NCBI RefSeq assembly: GCF_000283155.1
Contig: NW_004454207.1
Span: forward strand, 17,208,784 to 17,272,783
Direction of reading: 5' to 3'
From: Ceratotherium simum simum
Taxonomy: Eukaryota > Chordata > Mammalia > Perissodactyla > Rhinocerotidae
Length of the DNA stretch: 64,000 bases
Below the pieces are notes generated by a model. It saw only the letters and a list, made by a program, of their open reading frames with translations. It had not been told where the DNA came from and did no database searches. Shown here one piece after another: positions 44,569 through 57,500 of the stretch (the first letter of the stretch is position 1; every line of letters begins with the position of its first letter). The position numbers were made by a program, and so were the translations under genes.

Positions 44569-44763
44569 GGGGCTGGCCTGGTGGCATAGTGGTTAAGTTC
44601 ACGTGCTCTGCTTTGGTGGCCCTGGGTTCGCGGGTTTGGATCCCAGGTGCGGACCTACACACTGCTCATCAAGCCATGCTGTGGCAGCGTCCGACATACA
44701 AAATAGAGGAAGATTGGCACAGATGTTAGCTCAGGGACAATCTTCCTCACCAAAAAAAAAAAA
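44569..44763 (+). mobile_element. ERE-type SINE
   Basis: Complete head and body: 'ggggctggcctggtggcata', 'gggttcgcgggtttggatcc', 'gatgttagctcagggacaat', ending in poly-A (44751-44763). No convincing target duplication was found. Confidence 0.9.
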
Positions 44764-44889
44764 GAAGTGTATGTGTCTACATAAGTGAAGTAGTGGTTCA
44801 GGAAAACAGATCACAGTGAAAGAAATAATAAACCTGCTCATCACTTTTGGTATACTTTAAAACATTTAAAAAAATTGTTTTAATGTAAC

Positions 44890-45225
44890 ATGTTTCAACA
44901 TCATCTCTAGCCTCCACCCTCTTCTCTAAGCCTCAGTCATGCTGTTTTTACTGTTCTCCTCCAAATATCCTCCCTCTGAATCCTTACTCATGGTGTGCTC
45001 CCTCTGGAATGCTTTTTCTTCCACATTGTCACAGGGCTGATTCTTAGTCTTTCCTCAAGGCACGGCCAAAATGTTACCTCTGTTTTGAGGCATGTAGTTC
45101 TTCATGCCTTCATAGCACTTTTAGAATCCCCATTGCAACACTCACCACACTGCATTATAACTATTTGTTGACACTCTTATTTTTCCACAAGAACATGAGC
45201 TAGTCAGAGTCAAGGGCAATGTTTT
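44890..45225 (+). repeat. LINE-2 3' fragment
   Basis: L2-like order: 'ctccctctggaatgcttttt', 'ctttcctcaaggcacggcca', 'atgccttcatagcactttta', 'aagaacatgagctagtcaga'. Confidence 0.65.
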
Positions 45226-46830
45226 TTTTTTAAATGAATATTTTACTTTAGAATACCTTTACATTTATATAAAAACTCATAAAAATAGTAGAGAGAGATC
45301 CCATATACACTACATCCAGTTTCCCTTGTTATTAACATCTAGCATTAATATGGTACATTTGTTACAATTAATGAACTAATATTGATAACATTATTATTAG
45401 CTAAAGTGCATACCTTATTTAGATTTCCTTAGTTTTTTCCCTAATGTGCCTTGTCTGTTCCAGGATCCCATCCAGGATAGCATATTACATTTAGTTGTCA
45501 TGTCTCCTTAGGCTCCTTTTGGCTGTGACTATTTCTGACTTTCCTTGATTTTGAGGATCTTGACAATTTTAAGGGGTACTGGCCATGTATTTTGTAGTAT
45601 ACCTTCAATTGTGATTTGTTTGATGTTTTTCCCATGATTAGACTTGGGTTACATATTCCTGGAAGACCACAGAAGTAAAATCACAACATATCATATATCA
45701 ACATGACTTAACACTGTTGATCTTGACCTGTATCACCTGAGGTGGCGTTTGTCAGGTTTTGCCACTGTCAAGGTACTCTTCTTCCCCGCTTTCCATACTG
45801 TGACTCTTTGGTAGGAAGTCACTATCTGCAGTCCACACTTATGGAGTAAGGAGTTATGCCCTCACCTCTTTGAAGGCAGAGTAGCTACATAAATTATTTG
45901 GAATTCTTCTGCATGGGACAGAATTTTTCCCACATTTACCTACTTATTCAATCATTTATCTATGTTAGTACGAACTCATGGATATTTATTATATGTTTGC
46001 TATTCAACATCACCTTATTTATTTTGTTGCTCAAATTGTTCCAGCTTTGGCCTTAGGAGCTCTTTTAGTTGACTCCTTTGCCCTTTGACATACCCCCATC
46101 ATTGTGTGTGTGTGTTTGAACACTTCCTTATTTTCTGGCCCTACAAGATGCTCCAGGGCCATCTTGTGTTTTTCATGCCCCAGTCCTAGAATCAGCTGTT
46201 TTTTCCAAAGAGTTCCTTTTGTGGGAGAATGGCACTAGAAACTAAGATGTGGGCATTGGGAGTATTCATTGCTACTGGAGTATAGTTGCTTCTAAAACCT
46301 CTCAGTTGACAGAGCAAGGAAATATGTATGCACTAACCCAGGTATATACACATACCTATAAATATTTATATATGTAACCATCTGTATCTATATTAAACTA
46401 AACATGAGTTCATACTGATAACTCCAACTCTAATCTATTACCATAGGGATCATTCCAGCCTCTTCCCCTCGCTTATCTGTAACCTCCTTGTGCAATAGTG
46501 AGAAAGCCACCATCTGCTATCCGTTTACTTAATTGTTCACTTCCAATATAGATGTATAATGAGATCAGAATTGTTGACCTGTACTCCTATGAGAACCAAC
46601 TGTATCAACTAGAGTATAGTGCTTATATACAGTTTCTTTTGCCTTTAGTCTTACACACTCCACTCATTTCCAGGGTTACTTAGGTCAGCACCTTTTCCCC
46701 CCAATCCCCTTCAGTGAGGTTGTCTCACACATTTGTAATATAGTTAGGTTATTTTATCTCATTCTGCATTCCATCCTAAGATCCTCCATCCTCCTAAATG
46801 ATGTCTTTAAAAATTTGCATACATTGACGT
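45225..46830 (-). mobile_element. LINE-1 3' UTR-type sequence, antisense
   Basis: A long, fairly well kept antisense segment with 'aggatcccatccaggatagc', 'ttagttgtcatgtctcctta', 'ggctccttttggctgtgact' and 'cataaattatttggaattct'. I recognise it as a common L1-associated mammalian repeat. Non-coding. Confidence 0.6.
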
Positions 46831-46911
46831 TTGTAGGGGAGGAAACATAATTTTCCCTCTACCCTTCTGAGTTCTTGGCTGAGATCCCCTGTAATAAAAG
46901 ACAGGTTAGGG

Positions 46912-47100
46912 AGTCAGCCCAGTGGCATAGTGGTTAAGTTCACATGCTCCACTTCGGCAACCCAGGGTTTGCGGGTTTGGATCCTGGCATAGGCTGATGC
47001 ACCGCTCATCAAGCCAGGCTGTGGCGGCATCCCACATCAAAAAAGAGGAAGATGAGCACAGATGTTAGCTCAGAGCCAGTCTTCATCCCCAAATAAACAA
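46912..47100 (+). mobile_element. ERE-type SINE
   Basis: Head 'gtggcatagtggttaagttc', body 'gtggcggcatcccacatc' and 'gatgttagctcagagccagt', and an A-rich tail with aataaa units. It is inside the LTR at 46832-47990. Confidence 0.85.
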
Positions 47101-47362
47101 AAATAAATAATAAAAAAAGGCAGATTAACAAGAGAAAAACAAAGAAAAATTTATTAACATATACGTGGAAGATACCCAGGGAAACTGAGTACCTCCCCAA
47201 GACAGCCCAAGGTACCACCTTAAATACCATCTACAGCTAAAGACAAAAGAAAAATTTTTTTTGGGGGGGAGGGGTGTCAGTCATGGGAGGTTACTGGGAA
47301 AAGCACAGTAAGTGAGGGTAAGGCTAAGTTGTGCTTTCTCCAGTGACAAGAATTTCTGGAGA

Positions 47363-47789
47363 TTTTTTTTTAATTATTTTATTGAGGTCACATTGCTTTA
47401 TAACATTGTGTAAATTTCACGTGCACATTATTATATTTCAGCTTCTGTATAGACTGCATCGTGTTCACCACTAAAAGTCTAGTTTCCATCTGTCACTATA
47501 CATATGTGCCTCTTTACCTCTTTTGCCTTCCCCCCACGGCTTCCCCTCTAGTAACTGCCAATCTGTTCTCCTTATCTATATGTTTGTTTGTTTATCTTCC
47601 ACATACGAGTGAAATCATACAATATTTGTCTTTCTCTGTCTGACTTATTTCGCTTAGCATAATACCCTTAAGGTCCATCCGTGTTGTCTCAAATGGCACG
47701 ATTTTGTCTTTTTTATGGCTGAGTAGTATTCCATTGTATATATATACCACATCTTCTTTATCCATTCATCCATTAATGGGCACTTAGAA
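47363..47789 (-). mobile_element. LINE-1 3' end, antisense, 5' truncated
   Basis: The + strand reads from the T-rich tail (47364-47375) through 'ttataacattgtgtaaattt' and 'ggctgagtagtattccattg' to 'ttaatgggcactt'. It encodes the very end of ORF2 and the 3' UTR on the minus strand, and interrupts an older LTR. Confidence 0.8.
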
Positions 47790-48381
47790 TCATCCTTCTC
47801 TTCCTGGTGGAGAGAGGGAGACACTTTTACAAATGGAGATTTCCTTTATAAGTGTAAATTTCCCTCACAAAAGGGTAATTTCTGCTTTGTTTTCAGAGCT
47901 GCTTCTGTGTCTGCAGTTTCTCAAAGTAATCCTTATACCAAAGAGGCATATTTTGAGGTGGCAAATTCTGCTACCCTCTATTCCCGCCTTTAAAACTTCC
48001 CCAAGAAGTTTCACAGTCCAGAAGTGGAGTTGGTAGGTTGCTCTGTAGCTCAATAAACCAGTTTTAGTCCTAAGAATAGATTAGTTCAGTAAAAGAGTTA
48101 TGTCTCATTTCAGGAGGCCGTGTTGCAATTGAGCTCCCAAAGTGAGGCCTACATGGTGTGAGCAATCAGGTATTTAATAAGAGGCATTTCTATGGAAACA
48201 CACACACAAAACAAAACAAAGGTTAATGTTTGGAGCAGACTATGAACGTAGTTTCTGAGTCCTGAGGACAGCCAATTGAGAGGATTTCTAGATGTTGGGC
48301 TCAAAGAATCTTTTTGGCTTTTTGTTTTGTTTTATTTTGTTTTTTATGTGACTTGTCACAGTGGCCAAAGTCCTTATCTTT

Positions 48382-48624
48382 TTTTTTTTGGTGAGGAAGA
48401 TTAGCCCTGAGCTAACATCTCTTCCCAATCCTCCTCTTTTTGCTGAGGAAGAGTGGCCCTGGGCTAATCTGTGCCCACCTTCCTCTACTTTATATGTGGG
48501 ATGCCTACCACAGCATGGCTTGATAAATGGTGCATAGGTCCGCACCTGGAATCCAAACCTGTGAACCCTGGGCCACCGAAGCGGAGCACGTGAACATAAC
48601 CACTATGCCCCTGGGCTGGCCCCA
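48382..48624 (-). mobile_element. ERE-type SINE
   Basis: Antisense copy with poly-T start, two 'gagctaacatct' / 'gggctaatct' tail units, 'ccacagcatggcttgat', and the head complement 'ccactatgcccctgggctgg' at its end. Confidence 0.88.
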
Positions 48625-49732
48625 AATCTTTTTGTTTTTTGTGGTAAAAGATAGGTAATGAAATTTACCATTTTAACCATTTTTAGGTGTACATTTCAGT
48701 GACATTAAGTACATTCACATTTTTGTACAACCATCACTCCATCCATCTCTAGAAATTTTCATCTTTCCAAACTGAAACCCTGTACCCATTAAACAGTAAC
48801 TCCACATTCCCTCCTCCCACTGACCCCTGGCAACCACCACTCTATTTTCTGTAACTACGAATTGACCATTGTAGGTACTTCATATAAGCTGACTTATACA
48901 ATATTTGTTGTTTTGTTTATGACTTATTTCACTTACCATAATGTCTTCAAGGTTCATCCATGATAGTTCATTTCTTTCTATCACTTAATAATATTCCATT
49001 ATACGGCTGTACCATAGTTTGTCTGTTCACCTAGTTAATGGTGTATCTTGGATGCTTCCAGTTTTTGGAGAATATGAATAAAGCTACCATTATCTTGTGC
49101 AAGTTTTTGTGTGGACGTAAGTTTTCAAATCAGTTGAGTAAATATGTAGGAATGTAATTCCTAGAGTGTATGGTAAGATTATATTTAGCTTTGTAAGAAG
49201 CTGCCAAACTATCTTCTACAATAGCTATATTATTTTGCATTTACATCAGCAATGAATGAAGTATTCCAGTTGTTCTTCATCCTTCTACCAATCTGAACTC
49301 TGTTGTTTTGATTTTACCATTCCAATAGGCCTGTAGTGGTATCTCATTGTTGTTTTAATTGCCAATTCCCTAATGATAAATTATTTTGAGCATCTTTTTA
49401 TATGCCTATTTGCCTTTTGTATGTCTTATTTGGTCTAGTGTCTATTTAGATACTTTACCCACTTTTTAATTGGGATGTTTGCTTTTGCGTTGCTCAGTTT
49501 TAAGAATTCTTGGTATATTTTTGATATAAGTCCTTTATCAGATATATGTTTTGCAAATATTTTCTCCCAATCTTTAGCTTGCCTTTTGATTTTATTAACA
49601 ATGACTTTCACAGAGCAGAAGTTTAAGTGTTTCTTTTAGAGTTTTCTTCTTTTCTAATATATAGATTGAATTCTATAAATTTCTTCTAAGCACTGTTTTT
49701 GCTGCAACTCACAGATGTTGATAAAGTGCATT

Positions 49733-49935
49733 TCCTCCTAAGCTAACATCTGTTGCCAATCTTCCACTTTTTGCTTGAGGCAGAGCTAACATCTGTGCCA
49801 ATCTTCCTCTATTTTGTATGTGAGTTGCCACTACAGCATGGCTTGATGAGTGGTGTAGGTCCGAGCTCAGGATCCGAACCCGTGAACCTGGGCCACCAAA
49901 GCAGAGTGGGCCAAACTTATACCACTGGAACAGCC
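49733..49935 (-). mobile_element. ERE-type SINE
   Basis: Antisense copy: 'taagctaacatctgttgcca', 'actacagcatggcttgatga', 'ggatccgaacccgtgaacc', ending near 'accactggaacagcct'. It is diverged. Confidence 0.8.
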
Positions 49936-50102
49936 TCATAATTCAAAATATTTTTTAATTTCTCTTGAGAAATCTTCGACTCATGTGTTATTTAGAAATG
50001 TATCAATTTCTAAACATTTGGTGATTTTCCCAACTATTTTTCTGTTATTGATTTCTAGATGATTTCCATTGTGACCTGAGCACATACTTTCTTTGATTTA
50101 TA

Positions 50103-50427
50103 TATATATTTTTTTTTTATAATTTTTTTTTAATTTTATTTATTTATTTTTCCCCCAAAGCCCCAGNNNNNNNNNNNNNNNNNNNNNNNNNNNNNNNNNN
50201 NNNNNNNNNNNNNNNNNNNNNNNNNNNNNNNNNNNNNNNNNNNNNNNNNNNNNNNNNNNNNNNNNNAGATAGTTGTAGGTCATAGCTGCACATCCTTCTA
50301 GTTGCTGTATGTGGGACGCGGCCTCAGCATGGCCGGAGAAGCAGTGCGTTGGTGCGCGCCAGGGATTGAACCCTGGCCGCCAGCAGCGGAACGTGCGCAC
50401 TTAACCGCTAAGCCACCACGCCGGCCC
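50103..50427 (-). mobile_element. ERE-type SINE containing an assembly gap
   Basis: Antisense copy starting with a T-rich tail and 'cccccaaagccccag', then 100 N, then body and head ('ccttctagttgctgtatgtg', 'acttaaccgctaagccacca', 'cgccggccc'). The flanks repeat TGATTTATA at 50094-50102 and 50428-50436. Confidence 0.88.
50167..50266. other. Assembly gap (100 N)
   Basis: A run of exactly 100 N inside a SINE, probably a placeholder length. The intact copy at 50728-51019 has only 'tagatagttgtatgtcata' between the matching flanks, so little real sequence may be missing. Confidence 0.95.
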
Positions 50428-50727
50428 TGATTTATATTTTTAAAAAATTGTTAAGGTATATTTTGTGACCCAGAATGTGATCTTTCTTGGTGAAGTCCCA
50501 TGAGGACTTGAGAAGAATGTATATTTTGCTGTTGTTGGATGGAGTATTCTATAAATGTCAATTAAATCAAGTTTACTTAGAGTGTTGTTCGAGTCAACTA
50601 TATTCTTACTGATATTCTGCTTGCTTCATCTTTCAGTTACTGAAAGTAGAGTGTTGAAATCTCCAACTATAGTAGTGGATTTGTCTATTTATCCTTTCAA
50701 GTCTCTAAGTTTTTGCCTCACAATTTT

Positions 50728-51019
50728 TTTTTTTTGATGAGGAAGATCAGCCCTGAGCTAACATCCATGCTAATCCTCCTCTTTTTGCTGAGGAAGACTG
50801 GCTCTGAGCTAACATCTATTGCCAATCCCCCTCCTTTTTTTTCCCCAAAGCCCCAGTAGATAGTTGTATGTCATAGTTGCACATCCTTCTAGTTGCTGCA
50901 TGTGGGATGCAGCCTCAGCATGGCCGGAGAAGCGGTGCATCGGTGCACACCCAGGATCTGAACCCGGGCCGCCAGTAGCGGAGTGCACGCACTTAACCGT
51001 TAAGCCATGGGGCCGGGCC
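50728..51019 (-). mobile_element. ERE-type SINE with 14-bp target-site duplication
   Basis: A long copy with two tail units and a complete head. The target duplication TGCCTCACAATTTT is perfect at 50714-50727 and 51020-51033. It lies within L1 ORF2 sequence. Confidence 0.92.
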
Positions 51020-53639
51020 TGCCTCACAATTTTGATGCTCTATTGTTGGGTGCATACATGTTTAAGGTTGTTATGTCTTCTTGGAGAATCGATCTCTTTG
51101 TCATTATGTAATGTCTGTCTTTGTTCATGATTATTTTCCGTGTTCTGAGGTCAGGTTTGTCTGAAATTAATATGCCTAGCTTTCTTTTGATTAGTGTTAG
51201 CGTCGTATCTCTTTCTTCATCCCTTCACTTTTAACCTATTTGGTTCTTTATATTTGAAGTGGGCTTCTTTTAGACAACATATGGTTGGATCTTGACTTTT
51301 TTCCCACCCTGTCATTCTCTGTGTTTTAACTGGTATGTTTAGACCATTTACATTTAAAGTGATTATTGAAATTATTGGATTAATATATGCCCTCTTTATC
51401 AGTGTTTTCAATTCATTGAACTTATTCTTTGTTTCTTTCCCCCTCTCTTTTCTGCTTTCTTTGGTTTTAATTGAACATTTTATATGGTTCCACTTTATGT
51501 CTACATTCTTATTATCAATTTCACTTCTTTTAAAAAATGTTTTGTGGTTGCACTGGATATCTCAATACTTATTTTTAACTAATCTCAGACCACTTTCGAA
51601 AAACACTACCACTTTGTGTGGAGTACAGATACCTCATTACAGAGTATTCCTAGTTCCTCACTCTCATCCCTTAGGACATTGCTATCATTCGTTTCACTTA
51701 TCTGTATGTTATCATACTTGCATGTTTTTTGACAAGAAGTTCACTCTGATTCTTACCTTTGTTCCTCTATAGATATGACATTTTTTCTTGTGTTCTTTCA
51801 AGATTTTCTATTTGTCCATGTTTTTCTGTAGTTTGAATATGATATGTCTAAGTGGAGTAATTTTGTTATTTATCCTGCTTGCTGTTTTCTAAACTTCATG
51901 GGTTTCTTATTTGGTGTCTGTCATTAATTTTGGAAATTCTATGGCCACTATTACTTCAAATATTTCTTCTAGTTTATGCTTTCTTCTCCTTCTAGTATTC
52001 TAATTATATATGCATTTTGCCTTTTGAAATTATCCCACAGTTCTTGGATGTTCTGTTCCATTTTTTTTTATTCTGTTTTCTCTTTGCATTTTTGGTTTAG
52101 GAAGTTTGTATTGACCTATCTTCATGCTAACTAATCCTTTCCTTGACTGTCCAGTATACTGATGGCCCCATCAAAGACATTCTTCATTTCTGTTGTAGTG
52201 TTTTAATTCCTAGCATTTCATTTTGATTCTTGTTCAGAATTTCCATTTCTTTGCCTTACATTACACATTTATTTTTGCACATTATCTATTTTTTCCATTA
52301 GAGCACTTAATATATTAAATATAGTTATTTTAAATTCCCTGTCTTATAGTTCTAATATCTGTGTCATATCTGAGTCTGATTCTGATGATTGCTGATGGAG
52401 TTTCTGGCTCCAGTGCCTTCTGCTCCAAGTAAGCAGATCTTGGCTGTGACTTTCTGGATTCACCTATATTTCCAAATTTTGGGGTGGCTGTTTGCCCTGA
52501 AATCTCAGTTCTTTTAGAGGTCCAAGAAAAATTTTTGGTTTTCAATTTTTTCATCTTTTTCTTGCTGTAACAATGGGAGTGACAATTTCCAAGTTATTTA
52601 CATGTGGAAGCCGAAAACAAAAGCAACAATGTCATTTTTAGTGTGAAGTTCTCAAACCCAATGGAAATCTAGCATGTCCAATCCATAGTAGTCACTCAAC
52701 AGATATGCATTCTTGAATGAATGAATTCAATATCATGGAGATATTCCACTTTAAATCAATTGTTCTTAAACTGTGTTTACAATTGGGCAAAATGATACCT
52801 TTTTCACCTGAAAGGTAGAAAAAATAGTGGAAGAGTAACTCCCTCAATTCAGATCCCATACTCCACTTTTGTTAACACTACTGAGTATTATATCAACCTT
52901 TTCTTTCCTACATTATATTGCTGCTTTGTGTTGAGCTTTAAGTCAAATAACATCATCTTCTTTATATTAACTGTTAGGTCAAGTGCCTACCTGTAGTTGA
53001 ACTTTTACATACAAATATAGGACTGAATTTTCCTATTAAGATTGCTTCATATTAGTTTTTAACATGCCTTCCAGTCTATCAAGAGTTGTTCTATTCTCAA
53101 TTTTGTATTCTACCATATTAGCTTCTCTTTCTGGACAAGTGTCAATAGATTTTTATTGGAAGAGATCTCTGTTTTAATTGAAATCATTGTTTAAAGCGTT
53201 ATATGCAAAAGGTCCTATATAAAGCTGTGTAACATTCTGTTATACACCTCTATTCTATTTTTTTTCCAGAAATACGTCCTTCACCTCTCTTTGGGTATCG
53301 TTTTTTTGTTCTACTAAGAAATCCAGAATCCAGCCCGTATTTCTTCAATTGTTTCTTTTCATTTAGTAGTGAAATATAGCAAAGTACATAAAATATAAAC
53401 ATGCAACTACTTAGCTTGTTATCAAATGAACCCACTTAGATGAGAAAGTAAAACATTACAGGCACTACAGAAGTCCCCTGCATGTCTTTCTGAATATAAA
53501 CCTCCTTTTCCCCACTACTGATTATGTTACTGACATTGTGACTTTTATAGTATTGTATTTTTGTCTTTTCTTAAAGTTATAGTAGCTAATAGTGAGTGCC
53601 TAAGCGATATAGCTAAACTTTTGCCTGTTTTTGAAACTT

Positions 53640-54030
53640 ATAAATCTGGACCCATATATTGTGTATTCTGTCTACCTTTTTCATCTCCAAATTTTGTTTT
53701 TAAAATTCATCCACATTATTGCATTTATCTGCAGGTTATTCATTACTTTGATGCTATAGTATTCCATTATATGAATATCTCACAGTTTGTTGATAGACAA
53801 TTGGATAATAATAATAACAATTAGATAAAAATTGTTGTTGTGATTTTTTGCTAATGTAAGTAATATCGCCACTAATATCCTGTATACAAATACACACATA
53901 CACAAACACACATGTTTTTCATATAAGTGGGCATTTATGTAGGATTTTTTTTACCTAGGAGTGGATTTGCTTATTCAGAGTATGCATATTTTCAAATTTG
54001 CCAGATATTGTTTAGGCTGCTTTGTGTCAT
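53640..54030 (-). repeat. Old L1/HAL1 fragment
   Basis: Antisense LINE-like phrases: 'taaaattcatccacattatt', 'atagtattccattatatgaa', 'tacctaggagtggatttgct'. Degraded. Confidence 0.6.
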
Positions 54031-55029
54031 AGGCCTACTCTAACCAAATGGACTGAGAGGAGGAGGGGAGTAGTACTCCAAGGGAAATTCGAGGTGCCAA
54101 AAGAAGGTGAAAAAAATTCTAGGGAATATAAACAGCAGATGTCTACTACTTCTAAACATTATGATTTCTTAGAGATTATAAAATGTGGTTTGATATTCAT
54201 AAAATTCTGTTGTGAGTCATATAATGATTTTCTGTCCTTCAATATTGCTAAATAAAAAATGTGAAAATATTAAAGTTTGTATTGATATAAATTGCCATAT
54301 CCTAGGATTCATTACACTTAATTCTAATTCACACCTGGACTATAGCTTTAACCCTAACCCTGTGCCAGATTATTTGTGGGAATGTGAGTATAGAGAAAAC
54401 ATCACGTCCAGAGGGGGTCCATAAAAGATCTAGTAATTCCAAAATAAATTAGACCAGCTTGGCTCTTATTCCAGTATGAACTATTTAGAAAAAAAATACA
54501 GACATTAGATATGGGACATATGTTTGGATTTGTTAGGTCTAAGAAAAAAAAAGTATACACTGTATAGATTATTTCCAGAAGAATTGATTAAATTGTATGC
54601 TATTCACTTTCATCTGTTTAATGTTTATTTTTCTTTCTGGATAAAACATTTTTCTATAATTTTTAAAAGAAAGATTAAAAACAAATTAACAACCATATTT
54701 CGGTCACAAAATTTTAAAATGAGTCAGATTAGTTGAAAAGACATTTAATTTCTAGGGCTGGATCACAGAGTGAAATAATGGTAAGAAAATGGACTGTGAA
54801 AATGTTATATTAGGAAAACATTTTCACAATAAAATGCAGGAGTCAGCAAAAACAGTGAGGAAGTGAGAAAAGGAAAACTGACTTGAAAAAAGCAAAAAGA
54901 ATGAGGTGATTACTACAAGAATATGATGGGTTTAGTAGCATTTTTATACTTGATGTAACATTTTTAACAGAGTTAATGTAGCGATGTATTTAAACTACTT
55001 TCCAATCAACCACAGGCTGAATTTATGCT

Positions 55030-55135
55030 CTCAAAAGGTACATCTTCCTCCTCTTTTTATGAATGAGGAAGCTGAGGTGAAGAAAGGTTAAGTGGCTTTA
55101 TCAAGTTCACAAAGCATCATGGTGACAAATTTAGG
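55030..55135 (-). repeat. MIR fragment
   Basis: Antisense MIR: 'tatgaatgaggaagctgagg' and 'aagaaaggttaagtggcttt'. Confidence 0.65.
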
Positions 55136-56289
55136 AATAAAATTTAATTTCCTGAACTTCAGTTTATGATTTATTCCACTGGATAATTAATAGCAAGGCA
55201 TTATACTTTTCATATTAGCTCTGCTGAGCACTATGAAAAATTTATCTTTTAAGTTCAACTGAAGCACATTTTACTATGAGACCTTTAATTCTTCTGCCAT
55301 TGATGTAATTAAATGGTGTGTTTGTGGTCTGGCCTGGGGGTGGAGTGATTACTTTTATTTTTTTTCTCTCTGTCTTTAAAAAATGGTAACTTTTATATCC
55401 TCGTTTAAAAAATGATTTTTGTTGACATATTTCATAGACTCAAGTGTGCTTTATTGACTGTAACCTAACAAGAATTGATGAAATTGATAACAGGCACAAA
55501 TCTTTCCAGACGTTACTTTGTATGTTTAGTAATGTGCTAGAATTAATGCCCACAATAGCCATCAAATATATTATTTTTGGTAAAATGGAGCATATTACAG
55601 TCTTAGCTGTTTTTATAAGTAAACATCTGTCATATTTTGCAACTCAAAGATCATTTAGATTAATTTAAACTTTTGAATTAAAGGAGATTAAAGCAGATCA
55701 ATACAGAGAAACTTAATTTAATCATTTTGGCCGTCTAATCTTGATTTGGAGTTCAGTCCCTAGAGCCAAAGACCTCTCTTATAAGTAATTTCTAATGATG
55801 ACTCTCATGACACTAATTACCTTAATTTGTTATTTAATCTCTCAATATGTTGAATGAGTTGTCCAAAATGTATTAATCAAGCAAACATTTAATGTCAAGG
55901 TGTGATAACTTTGATTAAAAAGCATGATGTTTTTACTCTTAAGCAGAAAATGTACACGTTTTAGAATATATCAATAGCAAGGTTGGGATGTGCCATTTCT
56001 GGGGAAAACAAGGCACGTTCATTTGGATGATTTCCATCAATGTAAGAAATAGTAAGTATTAGTAATGAGAATAGTTAATACTATTTACTATGTGCCAAGA
56101 TCTGTTCTAAGTTCTTATTTATAGTGACTCGTCTAATCCAATAACCTCAATTTACTCACCCTTTAAGACTTTTCAAGTACTTGCTGATTATCTGGTATTC
56201 TTCTAGATTTTGTAAATTGCACTTGAAGATAACCCATTTTTTTTATTGCCCACTTCATATGATCCTTTGAATTTAAAAAACAATGGATA

Positions 56290-57500
56290 TCTATTTCTGA
56301 AAATGTGGTTGATTAGATGTCACCCTTCCCTGCTTTGAAACACCTGGAAATGCTGGATAGACTAGAATAGATGGGCCTTTTAAATGATTAGCTGAACTTG
56401 CAAGAAAGTTAAAAAAAAAAAATCTCAGGGGCCAAAAGGAAAAAAGGATCTAAAAACTAACGCAGTTAAAAGAACCTGACTCTAAGGCCACCATGGGGTG
56501 GGGTGAGGGACAGAGAAGTATTGGGACTGTCATTATCAGCAACCAAGGGATTTGGGTTTTATTAATTACATGGGGAGATGAGACTAGGGCTTGAACCCTC
56601 AAAAAGTGATAAATTGGAACTGAAGTTCCCATATACATCAAGGATTCTCAAAGGGCTACCATGGAAGTAAACTGGAAAAATATGTCCACTGGCACAGGAA
56701 GAAGATAAGCCAGTTGGCCTGCCCTGGTATGAGCTCTTCGTTCATATTAACACAAACAAAAAAGTATCCTGTTAATCCATAGCCTTGTGAGTTTGAGTGT
56801 TTGAATTTACCTCACCTGTGTGGCCTGAAAGCCCTTAAGTCAAAAAATTAGCATAAAAATGGTGCCAGGCTGGTAATATCCAGGAGCAGTATAAAGCAAA
56901 ACTTCTAAAGGGACATAACCTCAATATGGACTGCACAAGATTTCCATGGATGAAACCCCACTGACGATTGCAAGACAAAAGAGGACATGATTGGACACAA
57001 AAAAGTGTCTGAGGACAAAATACAGAGTAGACTAAGACTCCTGTTTTATAAGATTTAAAGATTCTTTTGATGGCGGACACAACATAATGACACTGGGATA
57101 GATAAAAGGCAGAACTCTTTGTTATTTACAGATCAAACTGAGAGAAGGCTGCCAGGCAGGGGCACACCGAGTTGTACCCAGGGACAGGGTAACAGCAAGC
57201 TGGACCTGTAGGAAGCAGCTTACAAGTGGAGTGGGGTTGGCTAGGTTTTGAGGACCTGCAGATTGGCTAATTTGAGTAATTTCAAGGGCTCAAGGGCATA
57301 GGAGCTGTCCCTAGTGCCTGGTGCCTGGCTTCCAGGGCAATTAGACCTGTGCATAGTGGCCCCTGAGTGTGAGAACCCAATAAGGGATGTGGTTGAGGTG
57401 CATTAATCGGCTGCTTGAGAAGGGGAACTGACTGGCCTCCAGCCAGGGCCTCAACTAGGCCTGCGTCAAGACAGCGTTAAAAACAAAGAACCTATATTAC
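56290..57500. repeat. Unclassified repeat-like block
   Basis: From 56290 to 57085 the sequence looks like degraded L1 3' UTR-type material. From 57090 to 57500 it is markedly more GC-rich than its flanks and has the look of an LTR or retroviral internal remnant, but I cannot name it and see no coding frame. Confidence 0.35.

Larger units (their letters stand above)
46832..47990 (-). mobile_element. ERV LTR interrupted by a SINE and an L1
   Basis: The LTR begins near TGTAGGGGAGG. It is split by the ERE SINE at about 46912-47100 and by an L1 3' fragment at about 47363-47789. The fragments share with the LTR at 1252-1914 'gacaggttag', 'tttattaacat', 'cacagtaa' and 'cttttacaaatggagatttcc', so they appear to be one family. 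The far end near 47990 is uncertain. Confidence 0.55.
48630..52565 (-). mobile_element. LINE-1 mosaic, antisense, with nested SINEs
   Basis: Successive antisense pieces read from the 3' UTR (48640-48760: 'taccattttaaccattttta') through degraded ORF2 to the ORF2 N-terminus near 51400. There the minus strand encodes IITLNVNGLNIPV, the first strand of the L1 endonuclease domain. Upstream 5' sequence continues to about 52565. At least two L1 copies may be joined here, and the element carries many stops. Three ERE SINEs interrupt it (49733-49935, 50103-50427, 50728-51019). Confidence 0.75.

Noticed and set aside
51335..51772. 145-codon plus-strand open frame
   Set aside because: It is the antisense of L1 5'/ORF2 sequence.
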